Assembly (NCBI GenBank): GCA_029948255.1
Contig: JALIZF010001807.1
Location: 124,001 to 188,000, forward strand
Source of the DNA: Telmatactis stephensoni
Lineage: Eukaryota > Cnidaria > Anthozoa > Actiniaria > Isophelliidae
Reading direction: 5' to 3'
DNA length: 64,000 nucleotides
The notes beneath the pieces were generated by a model. It was given only the letters and a program-made list of their open reading frames with translations. It had not been told where the DNA came from and did no database searches. Position numbers and translations under genes: made by a program. This document shows, piece by piece, positions 1-12,093 of this stretch (its first letter is position 1; each line of letters begins with the position of its first letter).

Positions 1-121
1 TCGTGGAACAAGTTTCAGCCAGGATAAAATCATCTTTGTAAATGCACTTATCCAGAGAGTACATATGATGGATAACAGTATTTTTGTATCCTTTTCTTGT
101 GTCTATGAGGTAAATAATACC

Positions 122-406
122 GAGACCATAATACTAAGAGAGCGAAACTCAGTATTGATGTCACTGTGACGTTCGCGGCGACTAAGGCTATTTTTAGTAA
201 CTTCGCCATCGCGCGCGCAAGGCTCTCAAACAATAGAATTTGATTTTTGACGTGCGCGCGGACAGGACCGTTTGCTTTCGGTTTTTGAATTCTATTGTTT
301 AAGAGCCTTGCGCGCACGATGGCGAAGTTACTAAAAATAGTCTTAGTCACCGCGAACACCGCACAGACACCAATACTGAGTTTCGCTCTCTTAGTATTAT
401 GGTCTC
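122..406. repeat. Foldback (MITE-like) element, full length
   Basis: Outer arms GAGACCATAATACTAAGAG and its reverse complement enclose further inverted segments, including ACTTCGCCATCGCGCGC / GCGCGCACGATGGCGAAGT, so nearly the whole 285 bases fold back. The protein-like frames across it are a by-product of the palindrome. Confidence 0.88.
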
Positions 407-1184
407 TTAATATTACATTCGACATTGCTTGTACTTATGCTTGTGTTACTAGATCAAAACTGGCATTTTTGATAGTTTCCAAGTGCAATGAATTTAAAGT
501 CATCCCTTTTGACTTCCGTTCTCAAGAGTTTTTATCTCACATTTATGGAATAGTAGACTGTTTCAAATTTAGACGAGTTTTACAATTTTACCGTGTTCAT
601 AGACTTCTAGCGTTGAATAGTGCAAATTGTTAATACCATTATGATTTATATTTTTATGAATTAATAAATTGTTTATAACAAATTAAACTTTGTTTTCTTC
701 TTTTGTTTCTTTGTTTGTTTTGATTCGTTTTTTGTGTGTTTGAACTTTGATTCGATTTTTGTCTGTTTCCAGCGTTTGTTTTTAATCCGTTGTTTGTTTG
801 TTTGTTTGTATGTATGTAAAGAATACAGCCCACGCACTGCCGCCTCCAAAATGTTGCTGCGAATGACATTTTTTGCCGGTGCACCATGCGATTTCGTCCA
901 GTTAAAAAAACATGGACCGATATACGTGTGTACACGCATGCGCAGAAAAGCGTACAAACTAAACGAGTAAAAAACGAAAGAAACAAATATATATATTATT
1001 TATCAAACTCATTAATAATTCATTAGAAAACACAATGGAAATCACTACCGGAACGTAGATCTTTATATCGGATAAAGATTTTTGTTCATTTGCATAAACT
1101 TGAAGTTGGATTTTCTAAGCCAAAAGTAGTCAAACTTGGAAAATTCTGGTCCAATATGATAATTGACAACTAGACGTTTGATAA

Positions 1185-1292
1185 GTAATATAAAGAACTC
1201 GAGAGCGTGTTATATCGGGTCTAAAGATCCTCGCCTTCGGCTCGGATCTTTATCCACCGATATAACACGCTCTCTCGTTCTTTATACATTAC
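1185..1292. repeat. Foldback element in 5' flank of oxidase copy 1
   Basis: Stem GTAATATAAAGAAC...GTGTTATATCGG pairs with CCGATATAACAC...GTTCTTTATACATTAC around a loop that is itself palindromic (GATCCTCGCC / GGCTCGGATC). Confidence 0.85.
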
Positions 1293-1301
1293 ATAAAAAT
1301 T

Positions 1302-1386
1302 ATATACACCTGATTCGTAAAACGTCGGGCAAAAGGCCGCAAGCTTGCGAGACTCACCTGAAAGGAAGCATGGATAGAAATCACTA
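1302..1386. repeat. Single end of the ATACACC-type TIR family
   Basis: ATACACCTGATTCGTAAAACG and the following CACCTGAAAGGAAGCATGG match the left end of the element at 10389-10622. The right end is absent here. Confidence 0.7.
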
Positions 1387-1422
1387 AGCTACACTAAACC
1401 ACATATCCACAGTACAATTCCC

Positions 1423-1798
1423 AAAAGCTCCCGCAACACGCTCCCTCGTGTGTACCAACGATTTCACGCATAAAAATTTTGTTGCGCAACAAAAGTTTTG
1501 CTCCCTGATCATGTTCCCCGATGTTAAACTGGCTAAATTAAATGCGAAGGAGCAAGCTCCGGAAGCAAATTATTATATGCAACAAACTCCCGCAGCACGC
1601 CATACCTCGTGTACAAAATGACCCTGGAGCGCGTTGTGGGAGCATGCATGTTGCAGGAGCAAGCTCCCTCGTGTGTACCTGCCTTTAAGCGCAATTATGG
1701 CTTCGGCAACACGTTGCGAGTTTTTGATTTGAAGTCAAAAACTCGCAACACAAAATAACAAATGCAACACCCCATTGGAGCGCAAAGTCAACCAAAGA
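1423..1798 (+). repeat. Upstream block shared by oxidase copies 1 and 2
   Basis: GCTCCCGCAACACGCTCCC, TTGTTGCGCAACAAAAG and the CGTTGCGAG...CTCGCAACAC hairpin (about 1711-1751) recur in the same order at 11043-11390. It is part of the duplicated unit and is itself rich in small palindromes. Confidence 0.8.
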
Positions 1799-1964
1799 AT
1801 TATTTGCATACCTTTGTCTTAGCTATTAAAAATAAATAGATAACTGTTTATTTAAGTGTCCAAGTCTTCTAGCGCTTGCGCACTAATTGGGGGCACTATC
1901 ACTCACACACACTACCCTACATTGACTGTTTTAAGCATACAACTCTCAGCTCACATTTGATTTT

Positions 1965-2146
1965 ATGGAGGGAGGAAAACGGAGAACCCGGAGAAAAACC
2001 CTCAGTGGCAAGGGAGAGAACAACACATCTAACTAAACTCTACTCACATGTGGCATCCGCAGAGCTCGAACCAGTGACCCCGATCCGTTGGACCACAGCT
2101 GGTGAGAGGCGAAAAGTTTTACCGCTACGCCAACCATGCCACCCAT
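1965..2146 (-). mobile_element. tRNA-headed SINE, minus strand
   Basis: On the minus strand the head reads GGGTGGCATGGTTGGCGTAGCGG (A-box region, 2144-2122), followed by a B-box GGTTCGAGCTC (2072-2062). The body (TTTTTCTCCGGGTTCTCCG then CCTCCCTCCATAAAA) matches the element at 39850-40085. It has internal polymerase III promoter boxes but no intact tRNA fold. Confidence 0.7.
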
Positions 2147-2506
2147 GAAAATGCAGCGCATATTTCAACGAAAAACCTATATAACAACAGTGTTTCTATC
2201 ATAAAAATGAAAGAAAAAAATAGGCAAATGAGATATTATTGAACAGCACCATGGGCCTTGTTAATCGAATCCTCTAATCTTATCTAAAAGCTAATTGGAG
2301 GATCCAAATACTGCAATAAAAATCACACACAGTTTTGAACTTCGAACTGTAACTGGCAACAATGAAAAGAACATCACTGATTGGCCAGCAGCAAACTGAT
2401 TCTTTCTATTGGCTAATATAGTGAAGTACATTGAAGTGTAGTACGTTGTTGGTCACATTGTCTTGTTGATCGACAAAATAAACCAAGCTGAAGTTTAACA
2501 TCAAGG

Positions 2507-2590
2507 TAACTTATATTGGAGGACACAGTGAAATATTTCATTTGCCTATTTTATCTCTTTCATTTTTATGGTAGAAAAACTGTTGTTATA
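2507..2590 (+). promoter_or_regulatory. Probable 5'-UTR intron of oxidase copy 1
   Basis: CATCAAG|GTAACTT at 2506 is a good donor and TTGTTATAG at 2590 a plausible acceptor, ten bases before the start codon. Copy 2 keeps the same two sites, and copy 3 and exon 1b also have a CAG acceptor just before the ATG. This suggests a separate non-coding first exon. No transcript is visible to prove it. Confidence 0.45.
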
Positions 2591-2599
2591 GGTTGAAAT

Positions 2600-5500
2600 A
2601 TGCGCTGCATTGTCATCGTAGCACTTTTTCTTCTCCATGGTGCTTTGGGTATGTACATATTCTATATATTTACGGACGTTCAATATAACCAGAAGAAATT
2701 AGCGGCAAAAATTCACTCGAAATTGAAAAGGGAAACACAGAATATTTGATTCTATGATTACTATAAAGAAAATAACAGTATTTCAGTGCAAACTGGAAAA
2801 GTTAGCGAATATCTTGTGTGCGTGTGTGTGATATAACGATGTACTGGGTGGTCATGATCGAGTGCGCGCATTTTTAATTTAAATTACATCTTTAAATTAA
2901 ATGAAATCTTTTTTTCTTTGAAAGATGCTGGACATAGAATTTTTCCTAAACCAGGCATAAACCAAAATTTTTCCAAAACCAGGCATAAAAATCCCGGCAT
3001 TTCGACTTCACGGATACTTCGATAAAATGAACATTAATAGTTAGAAATGCTTATATATGAAGAGCAGATTTTGGCGCCCCAAAATCTCGAACTGCATACA
3101 AAATAGTTCATATCGACATTACTAATAGATAATCACTGAGGCACGCACCATTCGTGCATGGGCATACCCACGTATGCTATGTGCCGAAGTGATTATCTTA
3201 TATAATTACTGGCCAACTGCATAACCAACCAAAATCACCGACGTACAAAATTGATAAAAATGGAAGCAAATTTTAATTTGAAAAATGAGGTATTGCATGA
3301 GCATGCGTACTTCTGTTGATTGTATATCCCACACTTTTTGATGCTAACGTTTGCCATAATAAAGAAAGCCTTACTATACTTTATTTCTGAATGGGGAACT
3401 GGATTTTGAGAAGGCTCTGCGAAGTACCGTGACTGCTACCTTAAGGCGCTGTCACCGCACTGTGCAATTTTCCCAGCAACTTGTCTCGCAACGGCGTTGC
3501 GAAACAAGTTGCAGAGAAAATTATGGCGCTGTTACACTATGCAATTTTCCCCAGCAGCTTGCAATATTTTTGGCCAGTTTCTGGGGAAAATTGCACAGTG
3601 TAACAGCGCATTAACTTTCTCTGCAACTTGTTTTGCAACGCCGTTGCGAGACAAGTTGCTGGGAAAATTGCACAGTGTAACAGCGCCTTTAGTGAGTACA
3701 GCTACATTACTTTATTATCCTGCAAATCGGGTTTCGTTAAGCCTGAAGTCACGCTGCATTATTAGTAGAACGATTTCACATAAGAGCGACTCTTACATGC
3801 TAATGTGCATAAAAAACTGTTTTCTAGAACTGTTCAAAGCTTTGCTCACACTGGTTACTGATCGACTTTTTGCAAAAGCTGATTAACAATGTCTACTACT
3901 GGACTTTAGACATACTTCTTTTGTTGATATTCATTTTACGGGAATAGAATATAAGTCGAGCTCATTTAGCATGTAAAACTACGGTATACGAATTCGTTCT
4001 AGTAATAATGCTGTGTGATCACACGGCATCACACAGCATTATTAAAAATAATGTCGTCTGTTAGTTTACACGGATGACATTATTAGCAACAATGCAGCTG
4101 ATTTATGCTTTTTTGTCTGCATTCGTTGGTATAATGTGGAAGAAAACAATAGGTTATGAAGTTCAACAGTAATTATACGTACTTCAGTGACTAAGGCTTT
4201 GGGTCGATCGATGCTATCGGCAAGTTTCTGTACATTTCTTGAACTTTTGGCTTGATAGTCTCGAATGGAAATTTGTGTCTCGAGTCACTGGAGTGTAACA
4301 ACGATATCAGCTACTGCTATCAAGAGACCATAATACTATGGTCTCTTGCTGCTATTTAGTTCCCAAGAAAAAAGGTTTTTGCACGGTAGCAGAACATAAA
4401 TCCGACAGAATTCATTTCCCAATGTTAAAAATTGGTTCAACCGCAAAAATGCAAGTCGTGGCTTCGCGTGTCATTCTTTTTTGTCATCAAGTCTAGTGTT
4501 TTAAAGTCCATTGCTTAGCAGAACAGTTCAGTCCACTCGTTCATTCTTGTTTCTGTTTTCATTCATTCGTTTTTCATTTTTTCACACAGTAAAAATCTAT
4601 GGCTTCGGACTTTCACTTCATGATTTTCTTTTTCTTTTTCTTTAATTGCTTTACCGATCAATTCAATTATAAATTATTTCCATTCGTCTATTTATTTCCA
4701 GGTGACCTTCACTGTGATGTTGGTATCATTGGAGGTGGAATATCGGGTCTTTACATGGCCTATGAAATTTTGAAGGAATCCCCTGGTGGCAGAGTCTGTA
4801 TATTTGAAAAAGACGACGAAGTCGGTGGTAGAATCCGTGATCACCGTTTCAAGGAAGCCCCAGATATCGACGTTGGTAAGATCGAAAGAAAAATTTTGTA
4901 CACAATGAAGACATGTCATGACGCTTATGAGTTAATAAGTTTTATTATTCAATTTTCATACACTGTGCAAATTCTGATTTTCTGATTGGTCAGTTTGTAC
5001 CACGTGACGCGTTGTTATGACGTGCAACACGTCACTATGCAATAATATTATGCAATAATTATAGACAATCTACGGCATTATAGCATAGTTGGAAAGAAAA
5101 AATGTTCCTGGTGATAAATTAATTTGAGGATTTTTCGAAAACGAGAAGATCAACAAGCATACTAAAACTGCTTAGCGTGCCTGTTTTGAAGGTAAACTCT
5201 AAATTTCATTGAAGTTTTTGGAGCTTACTGAGATCAACATATTTCAACGGCTTAAAAAAGTTGCATTAAAATTCAAAAATACGATTAAAAATTTAAAAAA
5301 TACGATTTTGCGCCTTGATATCAAGATTTATATTCAATGTATTTCAACTTCTCCCATATACATTGTTAAGAAAATTATAGCTTTTTTTCTGTAGCTATGA
5401 CGTCATGTGATGACATCACGCAATGACGTCACAAAATGTTAAATTCTCCTCAAGGAAGACAAACTATAAGATGTAAAAGCGATTTGACAATTTAGAGGCA

Positions 5501-6975
5501 TTTTAGAGTATTTTCAAATTTCCCTAGCAACGGGCAATTTTGATATGTCAGTACACCCTTAAAGACATTTCTGTATTAAAGGGTTATTATACTGCGAGCA
5601 ATGAAACGCGGGGAGGTAACTATGGCCGTACTGGCAGATTTTTCTAAGGCATTTGATACCGTCTGCTATGAAACTGTCCTAAGAAAACTACATCGATATG
5701 GTTTTTCCAAATCATACCTGAGGTGGATTACTAACTACTTAACTGGACGCAAGCAATTTGTCCAAATTGATGACAGGTCATCTCACCAAATTGACGTAAC
5801 GTTTGGTGTCCCTCAAGGATCTATATTAGGACCTGTACTATTCAATCTGTATGTAAATGACCTATCAGACAACCTTGGTCCTGTCTTGTCCCATCAATAC
5901 GCAGATGATACAACAATCTACACTCATGGTAAGCCTGATGATATCAATGGTTGCGCAAAGCGGCTGCAGAATGCGTTAGATAACCTGACATCATGGTCCA
6001 ATGAATGTAACCTTGCTCTGAACTCTAAAAAGACAAAGATAATGCTATTCTCAACGCCCCAGCTGTCACGCGTACACCATCTAGATGACTGCTCGTTGCA
6101 TCTGTCAGCTAATGGAAAAGAACTCGAAAGAATCAAAGCGACTCGTCTCCTTGGAACAGAGATTCAGCAGGACCTGAGTTGGACAAAAGACATCAACTGT
6201 AAAATATCTGCTTGCTACAACTCATTATCTGTCATAAAAAAGCTGAAACACCTAGCACCATTTAACGTCAAAAAGCAATTGGCTGAAAGTCTTATCTTGT
6301 CGAAAATTGACTATAATGATGTCGTCTGTCACCCACTTCCTGCCTACTTAATAAAACGTCTTCAAAGAGTACAGTTAGCTACTGCAGGATTCGTTTTTAA
6401 TCGCTTTGCTGAAAAAACTGACATTTTAAAACTGGGTTGGTTGCCAATCTTCGAACGCAAAGAGTTCAACCTTGCAAAGCTCACTTTCAAGTCACTTTAC
6501 AGCGAACAATGGCCCAAACACATCAGCGTCGAGCAGTACGAATCATCTAGAATGCTCCGCTCCTCTAAGGAAATAAAGCTTGTGGTACCAATGGAAAAAG
6601 GCACATTCCAGGACAGTGCATCCAAGACATTTAACAGTCTACCAAACAACATCAGGTGCTGCACTGACTATAAAGGATTCCTCAAGAAGACCAAAGATCA
6701 CTTCATGGCTATAGCCACTAAAAGACTACTAAGTTAATAAATTTTAATGACTTTATATTTCTCGTTTTGTCTGCAAACCTTATATTCAGCAGTCATATTA
6801 CCTTTTTAACTGTTTTTTAAAAAAATTCAGATATATATTTGCCAGTCGTTCTATGTACACAAGATCGACTTTTTCTTTTTCTTTTATATTCCCGCAACGC
6901 ATTTGTATATCATATATATTTTTGTATATTACATTTAGCATTAGAAGAGCCACCAAGTGGATTTTGCTAATAAAC

Positions 6976-7018
<43 letters not shown>

Positions 7019-9376
7019 CGAGCGCGAGGTCTGTATGGGAAAATATCAGACCGAGGTCTTGACAGTACGGACCGAGCGCAGCGAGGTCTGTACAAAAAGA
7101 CCGAGGTCTGATATTTTCCCATACAGACCGAGCAAACGAGGTTAATAACTTATTTATTATATGGCTTTGAGAAGTCCTGCTAAAACAAGTGCCAAACGCA
7201 AACTTTTCTTTTCATCCGGGACAGCGGTCCCGATATGGCAAAATACAAACCATGCGTTAGCCAATCAGAATTCAGGAAATTATCTAGCCATATAATAAAA
7301 GGATTTATCTGGGGCTTTGTGCAACAAGGGTCAGTTTGTTTACTGAATTGTTTTTCCTTTTCTTGTCAGGACTTGGTGCATGGAGAGTAGACCACAATCA
7401 ATTTATTATGATGTAACTATAATCTATCACTTTATCATTGTACTGAATCCATAAAAGTAGAAATAAGTGTTCGTTGCTGGTTGGACTGATTTCGAAACTG
7501 CAGAAAACGGGTATTCCAAAAAGCAATTTACTTAAAGAAAAACTAGGAAATTAGGCAATTCATGATCAAGAGATTCCAGTTTATCAAAGAAGCGTTTTTA
7601 TACCTACAGAGCAAAGGAGGGCCATTTTCTCTATAGTTTCTAAAACCAATTTCTATATTCTTTTATTATACAGTGACTTTCTAAAGGAACTTAACATCGC
7701 CTACAAAGATTGGAGTTTTGTGAAACCTACTTTACACGAGGCCAGGGCAATAGTAGCAGACAACACTAAAGACATCAAAGTAGCATATCCTGGCTTAACT
7801 TCTCACCCACAATTTGGAAACATGTCTGACGCTGAACTATGGGCCTACGTTTTAAAACCGGAACATGTTGCACGCGCCAAGGACTTCGCAACGGTCTATA
7901 CATATCTTTCCAATTTTCTCACATCTGAAGGTGCAAGTTATATCATGGATTTGAGTTTCCACAGGGGTGAAACCCAGGATATCGTCAACCCAGGTCCATA
8001 TCTTGAGTGGTTAAAGTTGATGAATGGTCTGTCTGGCAAGTATTTTAGACCACATGGAGGTATGTCTGCAATCATAGACAAACTTTACTGCGAAGTTAAA
8101 GCACATGGGGGCAAGATTTACCTCAATGCCAAAGTAAAATATATTACTAAGGAGGGACCTTTGTACATCATGAGAACAACCAAACACAGAGTTAGTGCTA
8201 AAAAGCTGGTAGTGGCCGTACCACCTGGACCATTTCGAAAGATCAAAGGACCTATTGCCAGGAGAATTCATCGTACGCCCCATTTTGACTCTATTCTTGC
8301 AATACCAGCTTTTAAAGGAGGAGCCCTTTATGAATACCCTTGGTGGGAGAAAGTGAAGATTGGAAAAGAGACGATTAAAGCCGGACAGCAGTTTATATCT
8401 CAAGATAACTGTATTGGAGCAAGCTTGCCTCACAGGTAAAAATGTTGTATGTTGTCGACTGCAATTGTTCTTGGATAAATTATGTCTGTAGCAATTTTAA
8501 AGAAATTTAATCTGACCGTTTAAAAAAACAAATTGCTAAATCGTTAGGGATGAAAGATGGGACGAAAAGACATTGAAAGGAGATTGATGGATGAATGGAT
8601 TCCGGATTGCCGGACGAACTTACGGACGGATGGACTTTAATTCAAAATTTCAATTTATGAGATATTGAGATCATAGTTGTCATTTATTTTCTTAGGGGTT
8701 ACGGCGTCAATGGTGAAGGCGTTTTGCATACCATTTATACTGACGGTAACTGTGCTAGAACATGGAAAAAGATTAGCGACCTGAAAACAGACTACATAGA
8801 TATGGAAGTTCACAGAGCCATGGAGGCAAAGTTTGGTGTAAAGATCCCTAAACCTCTTGCTACTGAATACCAATACTGGGATCCTGCTTGGTGAGAACAT
8901 TTCACTAGTTAACTGTTTTGTTGTCGTGGTTGTTGTTAATGTGATTGAGTTTTGTTTTGTTTTTATTATTCTTATTACGTAGCATTGTTTGCCCTTTTGC
9001 ACGAGTTGTTTACATCCATTTTCTTGAGCCATTTTAAATTTTTTCTTTGCTTTATAATTATATTGCCATAATAATTGCTAATGTACACAAATAACAATGT
9101 TTTTCTCTATATTTTGTCAGGCACCACCAAAAGTCAGACACACCTTTCACCTTAAAAGACATCAGTAACTGGGCCAAACGACCGTTCAAGGGCCAGGACA
9201 TCTTCGTAGTGGGAGAATCCTACGACCCGATGCGTGGTTGGTGCCAGGGAGCTATTGTATCGTGTCGCCATGCATTGAAGGAAGGCTGGGGAATCGAGAG
9301 ACGAGTGAAAAACAAATTTAGGAAAAGAAATTTCAACCAAAACAAACTGCCTAACCCGGCAGCTTTTCTTGGCTAA
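2600..9376 (+). CDS. Secreted FAD-dependent amine oxidase (L-amino-acid-oxidase-like), copy 1
   Basis: Six coding exons join in frame with GT..AG introns: 2600-2648, 4702-4875, 7370-7412, 7674-8435, 8696-8890 and 9121-9376, giving 492 residues. Exon 1 encodes a hydrophobic signal peptide (MRCIVIVALFLLHGALG), so the enzyme should be secreted. Exon 2 carries the dinucleotide-binding Rossmann motif VGIIGGGISGLYMAYEIL followed by the FEKDDEVGGRIR stretch typical of flavin amine oxidases. The C-terminal part has a VVGESY...GWCQGAIVSC flavin-contact region. The family oxidatively deaminates amino acids to keto acids, ammonia and hydrogen peroxide; the achacin/aplysianin-type members act as secreted antimicrobials. 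Substrate here is unknown. AATAAA at 9441 is a likely poly(A) signal. Intron 2 contains a LINE fragment and a MITE. A lysine-specific or other amine substrate cannot be excluded. Confidence 0.88.
3443..3692. repeat. Foldback element with GTTGCGAGACAAGTT core
   Basis: Ends AAGGCGCTGT / ACAGCGCCTT enclose nested inverted segments (GTGCAATTTTCCC, CAACTTGTCTCGCAACG). It lies in intron 1 of oxidase copy 1. Related elements occur at 48655, 54289 and 55252. Confidence 0.88.
4004..4043. repeat. Short perfect hairpin
   Basis: AATAATGCTGTGTGAT and its exact reverse complement flank an 8-base loop. Confidence 0.9.
4321..4348. repeat. Minimal derivative of the 122-406 foldback
   Basis: CAAGAGACCATA and TATGGTCTCTTG remain with four bases between them: just the outermost arm ends of the large element. 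Confidence 0.8.
5601..6737 (+). mobile_element. 5'-truncated non-LTR retrotransposon reverse transcriptase
   Basis: An open frame of 378 residues contains reverse transcriptase motif A (ADFSKAFDTV), the GVPQGSILGP motif, and the catalytic YADD box (QYADDTTIY), followed by a thumb and C-terminal region of CR1/L2/Jockey-like type. The N-terminal fingers and any endonuclease are missing: in-frame stops occur about 25 bases upstream, so the copy is truncated at its 5' end near 5580. The 3' UTR runs to an (ATT)n tail at about 6974-7013, a typical 3' end for such LINEs. It sits in intron 2 of oxidase copy 1 in the same orientation and is absent from intron 2 of copies 2 and 3. The preserved frame suggests a fairly young insertion, but it cannot move on its own. 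Confidence 0.9.
6974..7014 (+). repeat. (ATT)n microsatellite, LINE 3' tail
   Basis: About 13 ATT units directly follow the 3' UTR of the reverse transcriptase copy, which is consistent with a microsatellite tail made during target-primed reverse transcription. Confidence 0.85.
7016..7310 (+). repeat. MITE-like repeat, copy A
   Basis: An inner foldback (GGTCTGTATGGGAAAATATC / GATATTTTCCCATACAGACC) is followed by CATCCGGGACAGCGGTCCCG and an ATTATATGGCT/AGCCATATAAT pair. The same modules recur in inverted orientation at 32340-32640, in ULK4 intron 1. Here it abuts the LINE tail in oxidase intron 2. Confidence 0.85.
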
Positions 9377-9869
9377 ATCACTTCCAGGTTAAAACAAGTC
9401 GTGCAATAATTGTGTAATAAGAAGTCACAATCACATGTTAAATAAAAATGTTGTAAAGTTATTCTTCTGTTTCTAACTTTGTTTTCATTTTTCAATATGA
9501 AATTATCAATGACCTGGGAGGTGGGGGATTTTCCCTCTCTGTTGTGCAAATTTGGGATTTGAAAAGTATAGCAATTAAATGGATTGCCATGACTTTAACA
9601 ACCATTTGCAAAATTTCCCGCTATCTCAAATTGCACTCTAGTATCTTAATAGTTTAGGGTTGTCAAGGGAACCAACACTTAAAGGGTTTCGGTTAAAATC
9701 CTCGGATTTTACCCGGTACCCGGCCTTTGCGGTTGGAAATCGAGCCTAGATTTCTTGTGCTTTTGCTTTGATCATGAATGCAAATGAATGCATTTCAAGA
9801 ATTCACACCTTTGTCAGGGGGATGAGCATTAGTCTTGGAAGATGAAGTGTGAGACGTGTTATGAATTCA

Positions 9870-10189
9870 TCCCCTTTTTTTTAAATCTTCTAAAGCCGAT
9901 CAAGTGAGGCATTCATGAACACATCTTAAACCCGGTTTACACGGTACGATATGTCGGCCCAATTTTTGATAAGCTTCATTCGGGAAAAGAGAGAAATCGA
10001 CCCGATTACTGCAACAGATTTTTCTCGTGTCGGGCCGATTTTTTGAATGAAAAAGGAGTGCTAAAAACAATAAAACTCAAATCGGGCCGACATATCGTAC
10101 CGTGTAAAGCGGCTTTACACTTCATGAATGCATTACACTTCATTTATGAATGCATTACTTAATCGGCTTTAGAAGATTTTAAAAAGGGG
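9870..10189. repeat. Nested foldback elements
   Basis: Outer arms AATCTTCTAAAGCCGAT (9886-) and ATCGGCTTTAGAAGATT (-10180) are interrupted by an inner element at 9931-10110 whose arms read TTTACACGGTACGATATGTC and its reverse complement. The inner element inserted into the older outer one. Confidence 0.8.
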
Positions 10190-10388
10190 TAAAGTTATCG
10201 CATCTATATTTTATCTTAAAAATCTTTCAAAAAGCCTTTAAATCCAATTTTATGAATCACATTCATTACGTACCAATTACAATCGAGTCCGCTCCACCGA
10301 CGAATCTCACACGCATGTATACACGTCCGCATGTGCAGAAAAGCGCACAAACTAAACGAGTAAAAAACGAAAGAAACAAAACTATGTT

Positions 10389-10622
10389 ATATACACCTGA
10401 TTCGTAAAACGTTGTCGGGCAAAAGACCCCAAGCTTGTGAGACTCATGCACCGGAAAGGAAGCATGGGTAGAAATTATATAGGTAAACTAAAAAATAGAT
10501 TCATTTGTTGATACTAAAAGTTAACAGCCAACGCCAAAAAGGGATGAAGCTTTGCACTAACCCATACTCCTTTTCGGTCTAGTCGCGTGAGCTTTAGGCC
10601 TGATTTTTTGAAATAAGTGTAT
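10389..10622. repeat. ATACACC-type TIR element
   Basis: Left end ATATACACCTGATTCGTAAAA; right end TTTTTTGAAATAAGTGTATA. Subterminal GGAAGCATGGGTAG and CCATACTCCTTTTCGG are also inverted. The protein-coding frames over it are random. Confidence 0.75.
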
Positions 10623-11042
10623 ATTAAGGAGGCTTAATTCCTACAATTTCCTTAGTGCTCGAGCGGTTAACTTGAAATGGCTGTAGTAGTTCTTACATGA
10701 AAGCACCCACAGTTATGACCTTTCAGTCCACTTACTACATAAAGACTGAAGTTTTTAATGGTATGTGTTTTGATTACATCAGGGTTACCATAGCGACGAA
10801 ACGATGACGTCACCGTTTTAGATTCCAAGCAATTTTACGCGTTTTTTGACCAAAACTTATAAAACGGCATACAAGGCGTTAATATTTAGGACTTTGGCTA
10901 GTAGCATATGAATTTTGGAGAAATTCGTATAAACGGATTTTGAAATATATTCGAGGCGCAATTTTTTAACCCCAAAAATAACAATTTACTATCAGCAGCA
11001 GCATGACAACTCTTGGAGTGTCTAAATGTTGTTGCATGGTCC

Positions 11043-11390
11043 GGCAAAACGCTCCCCCAACAAGCTCCCGCAACACGCTCCCTCGTGTGTACCAACGATT
11101 TCACGTATAAAGATTTTGTTGCGCAACAAAGGTTTTGCTCCATGATCATGTTCCCCTATGTTAAACTGGTAAAATGTGAGGGAGCAAGCTCCGGGAGCAA
11201 ATTATTACATGTAACAAGCTCCCGCAGCATGCTCCCTCGTGTGTACTGGTTGTTCTGTTGGGTGTACCTGCCTTTTAAGCGCAATTATGGCTTCGGCAAC
11301 ACGTTGCGAGTTTTTGATTTGAAGTCAAAAACTCGCAACACAAAATAACAAATGTAACACCCCACTGGAGCGCAAAGTCAACCAAAGAAT
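11043..11390 (+). repeat. Duplicated upstream block of oxidase copy 2
   Basis: Matches 1423-1798 in sequence and order, which marks the 5' part of the duplicated unit. It contains the CGTTGCGAG...CTCGCAAC hairpin at about 11303-11338. Confidence 0.8.
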
Positions 11391-12093
11391 GAGCTTTTAT
11401 CATGTAATTCCAAAAGTCACAATACAGAAATATAATTACCATAGCTGGAACGAGCACATCAAAATTAGTAAAACTGTGAAGTTTGAGTGAAGTAACTTTC
11501 AAACTCACGAAGATATGCATTTTCAAAAATCGAAATTTTGTATGAAAACATTCGCTGGTAGGCAAGAGATGCCTACCAGCAATGGTTTTCTTACAAACTC
11601 ACACTTTTCAAAAATTCATATTTTCGCGAATTTTGGATTTAATTCCTTCAAACTTCACTGTCTTGCTAATTTTAACATGCTCTTTCCAGCTATGGTAATT
11701 CTTTTTCTGCATGTTTTACGAATTTAAAAATACCTGATAAAAGCTCATTATTTGCATACTTTTGTCTTAGCTATTATTGAACAGCACCATGGGCCTTGTT
11801 AATCGAATCCTCTAATCTTATCTAAAAGCTAATTGGAGGATCCAAATACTGCACACACACGAACTGTAACTGGCGACATTGAAAAGAACATCACTGATTG
11901 GCCAACAACAAATTCACTCTTTCTATTGGTTAATATAATAAAGTGCATTGAAGTATAGGACGTTCTTGGTCACATTCAGGTCTTGCTGATTGACACGTGC
12001 ACAATAAACCAAGCTAAGTTTAACATCAAGGTAACCTATTTTGGAGGACACAGTGAAATATTTCATTTGCCTATTTTATCTCTTTCATTTTTA

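Noticed and set aside
654..986. Overlapping frames on both strands
   Set aside because: Low-complexity TTTG-rich sequence; no domain and no codon bias.
3497..3886. 129-residue frame
   Set aside because: Most of it lies in a foldback element that reads similarly on both strands; no homology seen.
4599..4985. 128-residue frame with a start upstream of oxidase exon 2
   Set aside because: The first part is intron sequence; the real join is to the signal exon at 2600 with a clear CAG acceptor at 4701.
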